Translations under genes and position numbers: made by a program
The notes under the pieces: generated by a model
The model's database searches: none
Seen by the model: the letters and a program-made list of their open reading frames with translations, nothing else
What the model was told of the DNA's origin: nothing
In this document: positions 7,972 through 17,364 of the stretch, one piece after another
How positions within the stretch are numbered: position 1 is the first letter of the stretch
Layout: each line of letters opens with the position of its first letter
NCBI RefSeq assembly: GCF_000716445.1
Contig: NZ_JNWK01000043.1
Location: 1-60,276, forward strand
Source of the DNA: Streptomyces wedmorensis
GTDB taxonomy: Bacteria > Actinomycetota > Actinomycetes > Streptomycetales > Streptomycetaceae
Length of the DNA stretch: 60,276 bases
Reading direction: 5' to 3'

Positions 7972-8858
7972 ATGATCTTTCAGCAGTTCCTGTCCCGGGC
8001 TTCCTCCCGGTTCGGCTGGTGCGCCACCGCCCTCGGGCTGGCCGTGTCGGTAGCAGTGCCGGCCCAGCACGCCGCCGCCGACACCACCCCAGCGCGGCTC
8101 CAGTTGGTCCGGGTCGTCAAGGCGACGAAGACCGTCGCCGACTTCCAGCAGGTCCAAGTGGAGTGCCCCGACGGGACCTACGCCATCAGTGGCGGCACCG
8201 AGGCGGTGGCCCCCAGCGTCGGCTACGACGCCGTCGGCCTGGTCGGGAGCTTCCCCTACGCCCGCTACAACGGGAACAAGGCCAGGGGGTGGATCGGCAA
8301 CGCCCGCAACTTCGGCAGGAATCCCACCACCGTGAACGTATGGGCGGTCTGCGCCATCATTCCCAGCGGCTACGAGCTGGTGAAGGCCACGCTCGTCCAG
8401 GTCCCGAGCGATCAGACCGTCACGGTCTCCTGCCCGGCGGGCAAGACCGCCCTCGGCGGCGGGGCCGAGATCCAGAGCGCCGGCAGCTCTCTCACCAAGA
8501 GCTACCCGTCGGCCTTCGCCGCGTCCGGACCGACGACATGGACGGTCGCCGGCCCCAACAGGTCCAACAGCGACGTCGGCGTACTCGGGTTCGTGACCTG
8601 CGCCGACCCCATCGCCGACAACGTGTGGACGACCTACAAGGTCAGCACGAACAGCCCGCCGGCGGGTTCCTCACCTGCCTCGACGGGCGGCGGGTCACCA
8701 GCGGCGGCGCCGCCGCGAACAGTCAGGAGCCGGTGCTCATCGCGTCCAGGCCCGGTCTGATGAGCGAGGGAGCCGACCGCGACGGTTGGTGGATCCATGC
8801 CGGCAGCCTCTGGGAGCCGATCGACGTTGACCTCCACGTGATGTGCAGCACCCGATAA
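7972..8858 (+). pseudogene. Secreted triple-repeat protein with a frameshift
   Basis: ATG 7972 opens an export signal with a hydrophobic core (CATALGLAVSVAVPAQHAAA), cleavage near AAADT. Two similar repeats follow, each with a VxCPxGxxAxxGGxE core: VECPDGTYAISGGTEA near residue 63 and VSCPAGKTALGGGAE near residue 152. At about 8655-8667 (a G/C-rich stretch) the reading frame shifts. The original frame becomes a Ser/Pro/Arg tail ending at 8760. The other frame continues a third repeat, TCLDGRRVTSGGAAA, to a natural end DLHVMCSTR at TGA 8858. The gene was therefore probably 295 residues long with three repeats. Function is unknown. Sequencing error is possible. Confidence 0.6.
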
Positions 8859-9096
8859 CGGACCACGCGGCCGACGACATCACGCGCCGCCGTGCTTGGT
8901 TCACGGCGGTCGCTACAGCGGCCTTGACCCACGCGGAGCCCGGCCCGCCATGGCCGAGCGACGCCGCAACAGGAAGCGTAGAGCCCGACCGCCGATGGAG
9001 AGCGGGGTCAAGCGGGGCGCCGCCGCGCGGTCGCCGTGACCCGGTGGCTGTCGCGGGCCACGGCGGCCGTTGCTCACGGCGCCGCCCCGGAGAGCG

Positions 9097-11559
9097 TCAG
9101 CGAGGCAGGCTGCCCGGGTCGGTCGCCCAGCCGGTGTCGGCCCGGTCGCTCACCACGAAGGAGAGCGAGCCGCCCCGGCGCACGAGCGAGGCATCCACCC
9201 ATGACGACGTGTGGGGCGCGCCGTCCAGGGTCACCGACCGCACGTACGGGGTGGTGCGGGAGGCGTGGGGTGCGTCGATGGTGATCTCGGCGCGGTCTCC
9301 CGCTGCGGCGATGACGGCGCGGGGGAAGACCGGGGTGCCGAGGAGCAGGTCGCCCGAGCCCGGTGCCTTCGGGTAGATGCCGAGCGTGGCGAAGACGTAC
9401 CACGCCGACATCGTGCCCAGGTCGTCATTGCCGGGGAGGCCTGCGGGGCCCGTTCCGTACACGGTGTCGACGATCTGGCGCACGGTCTCCTGGGTCTTCG
9501 ACGGCTGGCCGAGCGCGTTGTAGAGCCAAGGGGCGTGGATGCCGGGCTCGTTGGTGGGGTCGTAGCGCAGCGCGTCGCCTCCGCGGACGGACCAGGAGCC
9601 GTCAGGCTTGTGGAAGAAGGCGTCCAGGCGGGTCGCTGCCTTCTCCCGGCCGCCCATGGCGGTGGCGAGTCCCTGGACGTCCTGGGGCACCATCCACAGG
9701 TAGGTGGCGGCGCTGCCCTGGGCGAAGCCGTGTTGGGAAACCGGGTCGAAGGGGGTCACCCAGGAGCCGTCCGCGTTGCGGGCCTGGATGTAGCCGGCGT
9801 CCGGGGTGGCGGCGGGGTTGAACACGTTCTTCCAGTAGCCACCGCGCTCGCTGAGCACCTGGTGCTCCTCTTCGTGGCCCAGCTGCTGTGCCCACTGCGC
9901 GAGGGCCGCGTCGGCGACGGAGGCCTCCAGCGTCTCGGCGGCGCCGCCCCAGCAGTAGCACTGGTCCTGCGGGGCGTAGCGCAGCTGCTTGTACGCGGTG
10001 AGGTTGGGGCGTGCGGCCTCGCACTGGCCGGGGCAGCCCGCGTAGGACAGTTCGGAAGGGTGCGGCACGGTGGCCTGGCGGTAGAGCGAGGCGAAGGCGC
10101 CCTGGACGTCGAAGTTACGCACCCCCATGGCGTAGAAGGTCGCCAGGGTCGCCGCCGAGGGATCTCCGGTCATCACATGGGTGGCTCCGCTGATGTGCAC
10201 CCAGCGGTCCCAGACGCCGCCGTTCTGCTGCGCGAAGTTGTACAGCGACTGAGCGAAGTCGCCCGCCACGCGCGGCTGGAGCAGGGCGAGCAACTGCACC
10301 TGGGCACGGTACTGGTCCCAGCCGGAGAAGTTGCTGTACTGCGCCGCCTGGCCGTCGGCGAGCCGGTGGACCCTTCGGTCCATGCCCACGTAGCGACCGT
10401 CCCGGTCGCTGATCACGTTGGGCTGCTGGAGGGAGTGGTAGAGCGCGGTGTAGAAGGCGGTGAGACGGTCCTCATCCCCGCGGCCGACCCGTACCTTCCT
10501 GAGGACCTGGTCCCAGGACCTGCGGCCGGCCTGCGCCACGTCCTCGACGCCGGCGGCCGGGGCGATCTCGGTTCGCAGGTTCTCCTCGGCACCGGCCAGA
10601 GAGACGTAGGAGATACCGAGCCGCATGTGGACGACGGGGTCGGCCGACGTGTCGAAGGAGACGTAGCCTCCGGAGCCGCGGCCGGCCCGGCTCGCACCGG
10701 TCAGATAGCCCTCGCCTCCGCCGGCGCTGATGGACCCCGGGCTCAGCTCTCCGTCGTGCCACGTGCCCACGGTGGAGAAGGGACGGTCGAAGGTGGCGCT
10801 GAAGTGCAGGCGGTAGTAGCTCTTGCGGTTGTTGTTGGGGGTACCACCGTTGGCACGACGGCCGCAGAACGCGCCGGTCTCCACCCAGCCAGTGACCTTC
10901 TGTCGCGCGGTGTCGATGTCGACGTGCGCGTCCTCGCTGCCGTTGAGGGAGTTGGAGACCCGGAAGAGCAAGTTGGCGGGCCGGTCCTGAGGGAAGGTGA
11001 AGTCGGCGACGCCGGCCCGCTTCGTGACGGCGAGGTCAGTGGTGACGCCCGAATCGAGGCCCACCCGGTAGCGGCCGGGCTCAGCCTTCTCGTCGGCGTG
11101 CGAGAAGTTCGCGGCGTATGTGGCGTCCTTGGTATCGGCGGTCGGCGACGAGTCCACGTCCCCGACGAAGGGCATGATCGGCACGTCGCCCGCCGCACCG
11201 GGGTGGCAGCCCGCGCCGTTGACATGGGTGAGGGAGAAGCCGCGCAGCCGTGTGGTGGAGTACGAGTAGCCGTTGGCGGCGGCGGTGTTGGTCTGGTCGC
11301 CCGCGGTGCTGGTCGGCGACCAGCCGATCATCCCGAACGGCATGGTGGCACCGGGGTAGGTGTTGCCGCCGTTGGCCGTGCCGATCAGCGGGTCCACGTA
11401 CGCGACGGGGTTCCGGACAAGGGGCGCCGGGACGGAGGCCGCGCTCGCCGCGGGACTGCCGAGCAGCGGGAGGAGCAGCCCGACCGAGACCAGGGCTGCT
11501 CCGAGGACGGTCGCCGGACGGCCCTCTCGTCTTCTTCGGATTCTTCGGAGCGCGTTCAT
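9097..11559 (-). CDS. Secreted GH92 alpha-mannosidase
   Basis: 820 residues. The N-terminus is a Sec-type signal (RIRRRREGRPATVLGAALVSV, then a leucine-rich core, cleavage near ASAAS). The mature protein starts VAYVDPLIGTANGGNTYPGA and continues MPFGMIGWSPT, the hallmark N-terminal motif of family 92. Later family motifs are FSGWDQYRAQVQLLALLQP, HVMTGDPSAATLATFYAMG and NEPGIHAPWLYNALGQP; GLPGNDDLGTMSAWYVFATLG carries the catalytic acid region. These Ca-dependent exo-enzymes trim alpha-mannosides of N- or O-glycans. ATG 11559 was chosen because a signal peptide starts there and GGAAGG lies just upstream; the frame remains open to 11940 only because it runs into an old ManA remnant. Confidence 0.93.
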   Translation of the reverse strand: MNALRRIRRRREGRPATVLGAALVSVGLLLPLLGSPAASAASVPAPLVRNPVAYVDPLIGTANGGNTYPGATMPFGMIGWSPTSTAGDQTNTAAANGYSYSTTRLRGFSLTHVNGAGCHPGAAGDVPIMPFVGDVDSSPTADTKDATYAANFSHADEKAEPGRYRVGLDSGVTTDLAVTKRAGVADFTFPQDRPANLLFRVSNSLNGSEDAHVDIDTARQKVTGWVETGAFCGRRANGGTPNNNRKSYYRLHFSATFDRPFSTVGTWHDGELSPGSISAGGGEGYLTGASRAGRGSGGYVSFDTSADPVVHMRLGISYVSLAGAEENLRTEIAPAAGVEDVAQAGRRSWDQVLRKVRVGRGDEDRLTAFYTALYHSLQQPNVISDRDGRYVGMDRRVHRLADGQAAQYSNFSGWDQYRAQVQLLALLQPRVAGDFAQSLYNFAQQNGGVWDRWVHISGATHVMTGDPSAATLATFYAMGVRNFDVQGAFASLYRQATVPHPSELSYAGCPGQCEAARPNLTAYKQLRYAPQDQCYCWGGAAETLEASVADAALAQWAQQLGHEEEHQVLSERGGYWKNVFNPAATPDAGYIQARNADGSWVTPFDPVSQHGFAQGSAATYLWMVPQDVQGLATAMGGREKAATRLDAFFHKPDGSWSVRGGDALRYDPTNEPGIHAPWLYNALGQPSKTQETVRQIVDTVYGTGPAGLPGNDDLGTMSAWYVFATLGIYPKAPGSGDLLLGTPVFPRAVIAAAGDRAEITIDAPHASRTTPYVRSVTLDGAPHTSSWVDASLVRRGGSLSFVVSDRADTGWATDPGSLPR

Positions 11560-11654
11560 GATGGAGCACTTCCTTCCCATGTGTTGGTCCTGCCGGGCTC
11601 GCGCGTCCCGGTGGCTTGGGGTGTCGTGTCGATCAGGGCCGGTCGAGTCCGGTC

Positions 11655-11955
11655 GTGGCGGGAACACCGTTCCCCCCGCCCCCTGACGCAGCGTCTCGCC
11701 TGCGGAGACGTAGACGGCACGGCTGGGCCCGAGGTCCGCCGCGCCCTCGGCTGAAGCGACGGTCACCGAGCCGACGAGGCACAGCAGGGGCTGAGGACAG
11801 CGGTGTGGGAGTGCGCGGCGCCTCTCCTCGTATGAGTGCGCATGGCGAAGCGGACGGCCTTCAGGAGTCTCGGGCGCGTCCACGTGCTTCTTCGTCAGCC
11901 CGCAGCGCAGGACGTCGTCGGAACTTGCCGTGATCTCCACGCCGAGGCCGTACAG
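11655..11955 (-). pseudogene. Mannose-6-phosphate isomerase C-terminal remnant
   Basis: The frame reads LYGLGVEITASSDDVLRCGL then TKKHVDAPE, matching the conserved type I ManA stretch in which Ala-Ser-Ser-Asp-Asn-Val-Leu-Arg is nearly invariant. Further on, PLLCLVGSVTVASAEGAADL and AVYVSAGETLRQGAGGTVF match the C-terminal beta-barrel of ManA. The linker between these parts is shortened, and the first ~250 residues of ManA are absent. There is no start of its own. It stays in frame with the downstream GH92 gene but is separated from its signal peptide. Confidence 0.6.
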
Positions 11956-11964
11956 ATATATGTA

Positions 11965-12211
11965 TGGACAACGCCTGTCTTACGGTTTCCGCGGGACTGT
12001 CCCCTCCGAGGTCGACCCCGATGAGCGAGGTCAACTCCGGTCGAGCCGCGAGGTCGTCGAGGAGCGTCGTGACCATGGCCGTCATCTCCTCGGTCGAGCC
12101 GTGTGCCGGCGTGGCGCACTGCGCCCGAGCCGACAGGCGACGGTTATCCACGGGCCCTCCGGCGATTTTGGTGCCGCCGATGTCGAGTGCTCCGTGCACG
12201 GGTGCGTCCAT
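11965..12211 (-). pseudogene. ROK-family sugar kinase N-terminal remnant
   Basis: ATG 12211 opens MDAPVHGALDIGGTKIAGG, the phosphate-1 motif of ROK kinases (DIGGTK). It continues with RAQCATPAHGSTEEMTAM and a helical LLDDLAARPELTSLIGV, as in actinobacterial glucokinases. After about 80 codons the match ends at an AT-rich junction near 11955-11985, where the ManA remnant begins in another frame. About 1 kb of kinase and most of manA appear to have been deleted together. Confidence 0.5.
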
Positions 12212-12320
12212 TCTGTCGCTCGATACTCCGGTACGTGGGCGCATGAGTGCGCTTCGGGCGGTACGGGGGGCGTAGGGTGCTGCGGCACGAGCGGCCGGAG
12301 GACGGGAGCGCGACGTGGGG

Positions 12321-12491
12321 TCATTTGATGAGCGGAGGCGGCCTCGGGTCGTCTGCGCAGGCCTCGGCCGCATTCTGCTCGGCCACGATGCTCGGAGGCA
12401 GGAGATAGGACGCAACGCCCCGGGAAACGTTGTCGTACGGCTCCGTGTCATCGATGCGCGAGTTGTCGCTCTTCTGGAGTGAGGCGACCAT
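12321..12491 (-). CDS. Possible 56-residue protein or gene remnant
   Basis: ATG 12491 to TGA 12321 encodes MVASLQKSDNSRIDDTEPY... ending ACADDPRPPPLIK. Most third codon positions are G or C, which suggests real coding history. An in-frame TAG lies just upstream of the ATG, so it is either a very small gene or the last part of a broken one. No family was recognised. It lies in an otherwise empty stretch (12212-12655) with no other feature visible. Confidence 0.3.
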   Translation of the reverse strand: MVASLQKSDNSRIDDTEPYDNVSRGVASYLLPPSIVAEQNAAEACADDPRPPPLIK

Positions 12492-12655
12492 CGCGACGGT
12501 CTAGTCGACGCACGTGCAGATGTCCTTGTGATGGTGGAGTACTACTACTCTCCTGTCCCCTCCGGTCTGACGCGACCCCCCGCCTTGTCCCGGTGGGCGC
12601 CGCGTTCGTCACGGCCCTCGGCGCGCTGCCGGTTCCGTGGAGCGGCACCCGTTGA

Positions 12656-14815
12656 TCAGGTGTCGCCGTCGTTCGCTTCCACCTCCAGGACCAGGCACTG
12701 CGCCGGATCCAGCAGCGGGGCCGCCAGCCCCAGGTCCGCGAGGATGGCGCCCCGGGCGCGGATCGTGCCGTTGGTGATCCAGGGGACGGCGGTGCTGGGG
12801 TGGGACTGGGTGAAGGGGAACTCCGGGCGGACTGTGACGGTGTAGGTGAGGTCCGGGGCGAGGCCGGGGAGGCGGAGGCGGGATGGGACGGAGTCCATCG
12901 ACGCCGTGAGCTGGGCGAGGGTGAAGAGGGCGTGGCGGCGGTCCTCGGAGACGACGCCGTGGAGCCAGGCGGCGGGGTCCGGATGGTCGGCGTGGACGGT
13001 GGTGCCGGTGTGGAGGAGGGGGCGGAGGCGCTTGTGGAGCCGTACCCACGCCGTCAGTTGAGCGAGTTCGTCGTCGGGGCAACGGGTGAGGTCCCATTCG
13101 ATGCCGGCGTGGCCGTACAGGGCGGTCGCGAGGCGGGTGGAGAGGGAGGTGACGCGTCCGGTGGTGTGGGCGCGGGCCTCGCCGACGTGGCAGCCCATGA
13201 GCTCCGGCGGGACGAGCAGGCCGGTCCAGCGCTGGATTGCCTGGCGTTCGAGCGGGTCGTTGGTGTCGGAGGCCCAGACGCGGTCGGTGCGTTCCAGGAT
13301 GCCGTAGTCGATGCGCGCGCCGCCCGAGGAGCAGGACTCGATCTCCAGGCCGGGGTGCCGGTCGCGTAGTTCGTCAAGGAGCCGGTAGACGGCGGCCGTC
13401 TGGGCGTGGACCCCCGTGGTCCCGTCGTGGACCGCTTCCAGCAGGTCGCGGTTGTGGTCCCACTTGAGGTAGGCGATGCCGTACTCGTCGACGAGCGCGT
13501 GCAGGCGGGCGGCGATGTGGGCGTACGCGTCGGGGTGGGCCAGGTCGAGGACCTGCTGGTTCCGGGCGGCCAGGGCGGGCCGGCCCGGGGTGGTGAGCAG
13601 CCAGTCGGGATGGGCGCGGGCGAGGTCGGAGTCAGGGTTGATCATTTCCGGCTCGACCCAGAGGCCGAACTGCATGCCGAGTTCCCGCACCCGGTCGACG
13701 ATCGGGTGCAGCCCGTCGGGCCACACCTGTGTGTCGACGGTCCAGTCGCCGAGGCCGGCGGTGTCGTCGCGGCGGCCGGTGAACCAGCCGTCGTCGAGGA
13801 CGAAGCGTTCGACGCCGACGGCAGCGGCGCGTTCGGCGAGGTCGGTGAGGGTGTCGAGGCGGTGGTCGAAGTAGACCGCCTCCCAGGTGTTGAGCGTCAC
13901 GGGCCGTGGGGTGCGGGGGTGGCCGGGGCGTGCACGAAGGTGCCGGTGCAGGCGGTCGGACAGGCCGTCGAGTCCGGCGTCGGACCAGGCGAAGTACGTC
14001 CAGGGGGTGCGGTGGGTCTCGCCTTGGCCGAGGCGGATCTCGCCGGGGCCGAGCAGTTCGCCGCCGCCGAGGACGGGGCCGTGTTCGGGGACGCGTTCGG
14101 CGTAGTGGAGGTGGTTGCCGCTCCAGCCGGTGTGGACGGCCCACACCTGGCCGTGCCGGAAGCCGAATCCGGGCTGTCCGACGGCGAGGAGGCCGGTGGC
14201 GTCGTGGCCGGTGCGGCCGCGGCGGGACTCGCGCAGGGTCAGTCCGTGGTGGAGCGGTCCGCGCTGGGGGCGGCGTTCGTTCGCCCAGCGGCCGGTGAAG
14301 TCGAGGACTTCGGTGGCCTGGTCGCCGGCCGGTAGCAGGCAGGCCGCGAAGTCGAGGGTGAAGGTGCCGGGACCGTCGTTGCCGAGGGTGTGGCGGATTC
14401 GGATGACGCCGAAGGCGTCCATCTCGACATCCGTGCGGACAGTCACTCCCGCGTCCGGGTCGGCTGCGGCGATCCGGAGGTGGCCTCCCCCGCGGTGCGT
14501 GGGGACGCAGACCACGGGATCGGTGAGGCGCAGGCGCAGGTGGGGGTGGGCGCCGTCGCGGTGGCCGGTGATGCCGGGGCGTCCGGTCCAGCCGTCGGCC
14601 TGGTGCGGGACGAGCCGCAGGGGTACGGGCTGGTCGACGGAGGCAACGGGCCATCCCGGGGTGAGGGCGAGCAGCAGCTCCTGGGGATCGTCCAGCTCGC
14701 CCGGGTCGGCGCCCCAGTGCAGGACGGCGGGGAGGTGGGGGCCCGAGGCGTCGAGGACCAGGGCGGACCCGGCCGCGGCGAGCACGGCCAGGTCCTGGTG
14801 GTGGTGCGGGGTCAT
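12656..14815 (-). CDS. GH36 alpha-galactosidase, intracellular
   Basis: 719 residues and no signal peptide. The beta-rich N-terminal domain is followed by the catalytic barrel. Key motifs are TLNTWEAVYFDHRLDTLTDL, ERFVLDDGWFTGRRDD, MQFGLWVEPEMINPDSDLA and IAYLKWDHNRDLLE (nucleophile Asp in KWDHNR, near residue 456). ESCSSGGARIDYGILERTDR and VWASDTNDPLERQAIQRW hold the acid/base Asp. Members remove terminal alpha-1,6- or alpha-1,3-galactose; some act on GalNAc. It lies 37 bases after the GH98 gene in one transcription unit. A secreted GH98 followed by a cytoplasmic GH36 suggests that a released oligosaccharide is imported and finished inside. Confidence 0.93.
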   Translation of the reverse strand: MTPHHHQDLAVLAAAGSALVLDASGPHLPAVLHWGADPGELDDPQELLLALTPGWPVASVDQPVPLRLVPHQADGWTGRPGITGHRDGAHPHLRLRLTDPVVCVPTHRGGGHLRIAAADPDAGVTVRTDVEMDAFGVIRIRHTLGNDGPGTFTLDFAACLLPAGDQATEVLDFTGRWANERRPQRGPLHHGLTLRESRRGRTGHDATGLLAVGQPGFGFRHGQVWAVHTGWSGNHLHYAERVPEHGPVLGGGELLGPGEIRLGQGETHRTPWTYFAWSDAGLDGLSDRLHRHLRARPGHPRTPRPVTLNTWEAVYFDHRLDTLTDLAERAAAVGVERFVLDDGWFTGRRDDTAGLGDWTVDTQVWPDGLHPIVDRVRELGMQFGLWVEPEMINPDSDLARAHPDWLLTTPGRPALAARNQQVLDLAHPDAYAHIAARLHALVDEYGIAYLKWDHNRDLLEAVHDGTTGVHAQTAAVYRLLDELRDRHPGLEIESCSSGGARIDYGILERTDRVWASDTNDPLERQAIQRWTGLLVPPELMGCHVGEARAHTTGRVTSLSTRLATALYGHAGIEWDLTRCPDDELAQLTAWVRLHKRLRPLLHTGTTVHADHPDPAAWLHGVVSEDRRHALFTLAQLTASMDSVPSRLRLPGLAPDLTYTVTVRPEFPFTQSHPSTAVPWITNGTIRARGAILADLGLAAPLLDPAQCLVLEVEANDGDT

Positions 14816-14852
14816 GAGTGCGTTGTCTCCGGTGGGGTCGCCCGGGGGCGGG

Positions 14853-17192
14853 TCACAGGCCGATGACCGTGAGGTCGGCGCAGGAGGTCCAGGGGTTGCC
14901 GTTGACCTCCGACAGCGCGCGGAACCGCACGTATCGGCCGGCGGTGGCGGGGAACCGTACGGTCTTCAGGGTGGCGTCGGCGGCGAACGTACCGGTGGCG
15001 ACGGGGCTGCCCCAGTTCGTGCCGTCGGCGGAGACGTAGAACTCGTAGCCGCCGACCCAGCCGTTCTTGGGTCCGTCCTGCCGCGGCAGGTAGGTGAACC
15101 CGGAGACCGTACGGCTGCTCTTCATGTCGAGCTGGATCTCGTGCGGGCAGGCGGGGTCCGGGTCGGTGTCCGACCACGCCGTGTGCCAGAACGTGGACAT
15201 GTTGCCGTCCAGGACGTTGGTGGCCCGGGTGTTCTCGGCGGCGGTCTCCTGGCTGTCGGTGTAGGTCACGGTCCAGCCGTCGCGGGGCAGGACGTGCGGG
15301 CCACCGCCGTTGATCTGGACGTTGAAGTGGCTGGTCCCGTTCATGGTGAGGCTGAGGGTGAGCGTGCCGGTGGCGGCGTCCCAGGTCTGGGTCTTCGTGT
15401 ACGGGCGCGTCATGCCCGCCTGGTCGTCGAAGGTGACGCGTGGCTGGCCGCCGTTCCAGGTGCCGACGATGGTCAGGGTGACGTTGCGGACGTCACGGGA
15501 GGTCTGGTCCGGCAGGGTGCGGTTGCCGACCGTGGTGATCGAGCCGTCGGCGTTGACGACCGGGTTGCCGGCGGCGTCGAGGCGAGGCGCCATGTAGTTC
15601 TGGCCGAAGGCGACGGTGTCGGCCTCGTCGACGACCTGGGAGATGGCGTCGGTCAGGTTGAGGCGGTAGTTGAAGACATGGACGCCGAGGTTGGAGGGGT
15701 TCTCCTGGATGATCACGCTGGCGTGTTCGTCGGAGCTGACGGTCACCTGCGCGCCGGGCACGTTGGTCAGGGGGATGACCGAGGCGGTCTTGCGCTGCTC
15801 CCACATGACGGGGTTGGTGTAGTACCACTGCTTGTTCGTGCCGTCGGAGCGCACGACCCAGCCGTTGCCGGTTCGGGCGTAGCCGGGGAACAGCCCGTCG
15901 TAGTAGCTGGTCGGCTGCTTGGAGGTGACGGTGGTGAAGCCGGTCAGGTCGGCGGCGGGCATCGTGGTGGGGACCAGCGAGACCATCCCGTACCGCCCGT
16001 CGACGGCCATGGCGTTGTTGACGGAACCGTTCCAGCCCGGCGTGGAGTAGGCGGCGATGCCCTTGATCAGGGCCTGCTGCTGGGCGGCGACCTGGGCGCG
16101 AGTGGGGATCTGGATCCAGCCGTTGAGGATGCTCTGGAGCAGCGGGTAGATGCCGAACTGTGCTCCGGCGTAACGGTTTCCGAGGGCGCCGTTGGTGAAG
16201 TACGAGGCTTCCGCGAGGAAGCAGGTCGCGCCCTGCGACAGATCGCGGACGATCGACTGGACTTGAAGCCCCTGCGGGTACTGGAGGATGAACTTCCAGT
16301 CCTGCCAGCCCTCGCCGCCGGGGAAGACGCCCTTGTTGTCGAGGCCCCACTTCCACCAGTCGGTGGACGAGCCCCAGTTGCCGATGTATCCGGTGAGCCA
16401 CAGGCCCTTGAGCAGCGCGTCGGTGGAGTCGGTGGCCCAGGACTCCTTGTTGAGGAAGGCCAGGTTCTTGGCGTTCGCCTTCATGGTCGGCAGGAACCGG
16501 GCGTTGTTCTGCATGTAGTCCAGCATCATGCCGTGATTGCCGAAGATGTTGGTGTCGGTCCAGAAGAAGTGCATGCCCTGTTCGCCGACGAGGTTGAACA
16601 GGTCGATCAGGTAGTTGCTCTGGTCGATGCCGTTGTACAGCTCGGCCGCGTTGAGGCCGACGAAGGTCTTCGGGTGGGTCTGCGCCCAGGCCCGCCACTT
16701 GCTGACGGGAATGCCCTGGTTGCCGGTGGCGCCCTGGGCGACCTGCACGGTGACCGGGATGCCGGCCGCCTCGGCGGTGTCGAGCCGGGCCTGGATCCAG
16801 TCGGTCGCGGCCGGCACGTCGTGGATCTCGCTGCCGGGTATGAGGTTGATGTAGCAGTACGGCTTGAGGCTGTCCGGGATCGTGGCCCACAGCTGGACGA
16901 GCGTGCCCTGGTACGGCTCGTCGCTCTGCCCGAGGTTGACCAGGTGCGCGGGGTGCGTCTCGTCGATGGTCGCGCGCAGTGTCGCGGCGGGCTTGGCCTC
17001 GGAGGTCGCCGCTGCGGCGGTCCCTCCGAGGCCGAAGGCGCCGAGAAGGCCGGAAGCGGCCGTGCCCGCGCCGACGGCCGCGATCGCCGCGAGGAGCTGT
17101 CGGCGCCCCGGACCGGCGGGGCCGCCGGAACCGCCGGAACCGCCGACCGTACCCGCGTCGGACCTCGCTGAGGGGTGCTCGCGATCTGCCAC
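14853..17192 (-). CDS. Secreted GH98 glycosidase with a C-terminal F5/8C module
   Basis: 779 residues from GTG 17192, chosen because AGGAGG lies 6 bases upstream and the export signal follows. The signal has a Tat-like PGRRQLLAAIAAVGAGTAAS core near residues 25-55. The catalytic part (about 70-480) matches family 98: HPAHLVNLGQSDEPYQGTLV, PYCYINLIPGSEIHDVPAAT, GLNAAELYNGIDQSNY, HFFWTDTNIFGNHGMMLDYM and WWKWGLDNKGVFPGGEGW. The C-terminus (about 640-779) is an F5/8-type sugar-binding module (TRATNVLDGNMSTFWHTAW, CPHEIQLDMKSS, GRYVRFRAL). Known GH98 enzymes release blood-group A/B trisaccharides or cut xylan. The substrate here is inferred to be fucosylated/galactosylated glycan from its neighbours. 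Confidence 0.88.
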   Translation of the reverse strand: MADREHPSARSDAGTVGGSGGSGGPAGPGRRQLLAAIAAVGAGTAASGLLGAFGLGGTAAAATSEAKPAATLRATIDETHPAHLVNLGQSDEPYQGTLVQLWATIPDSLKPYCYINLIPGSEIHDVPAATDWIQARLDTAEAAGIPVTVQVAQGATGNQGIPVSKWRAWAQTHPKTFVGLNAAELYNGIDQSNYLIDLFNLVGEQGMHFFWTDTNIFGNHGMMLDYMQNNARFLPTMKANAKNLAFLNKESWATDSTDALLKGLWLTGYIGNWGSSTDWWKWGLDNKGVFPGGEGWQDWKFILQYPQGLQVQSIVRDLSQGATCFLAEASYFTNGALGNRYAGAQFGIYPLLQSILNGWIQIPTRAQVAAQQQALIKGIAAYSTPGWNGSVNNAMAVDGRYGMVSLVPTTMPAADLTGFTTVTSKQPTSYYDGLFPGYARTGNGWVVRSDGTNKQWYYTNPVMWEQRKTASVIPLTNVPGAQVTVSSDEHASVIIQENPSNLGVHVFNYRLNLTDAISQVVDEADTVAFGQNYMAPRLDAAGNPVVNADGSITTVGNRTLPDQTSRDVRNVTLTIVGTWNGGQPRVTFDDQAGMTRPYTKTQTWDAATGTLTLSLTMNGTSHFNVQINGGGPHVLPRDGWTVTYTDSQETAAENTRATNVLDGNMSTFWHTAWSDTDPDPACPHEIQLDMKSSRTVSGFTYLPRQDGPKNGWVGGYEFYVSADGTNWGSPVATGTFAADATLKTVRFPATAGRYVRFRALSEVNGNPWTSCADLTVIGL

Positions 17193-17364
17193 CGCTGCCT
17201 CCTGCGTCTGGTGGGCCCGCCCTGGGGCCACGTCCTGGTGAAGTAGCGGAAACGTAGGCGACACGGGTTCATGACTGAAAGAGTTCGGAAACTCATCCGG
17301 GCAAGCCTTTGTATCCACAGGATGAATCAGGGTGAAAGCAAGAAAACACCTGCCCTATGCCTAG

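Noticed and set aside
9211..11754. Plus-strand open frame of about 847 codons
   Set aside because: Antisense to GH92; low-complexity product and no domain.
11560..11940. N-terminal extension of the GH92 gene
   Set aside because: Those codons are the ManA remnant; the signal peptide at 11559 marks the true start.
14115..17171. Plus-strand open frame of about 1018 codons
   Set aside because: Antisense to GH98 and GH36, which have clear domains, a good ribosome site and export signal.
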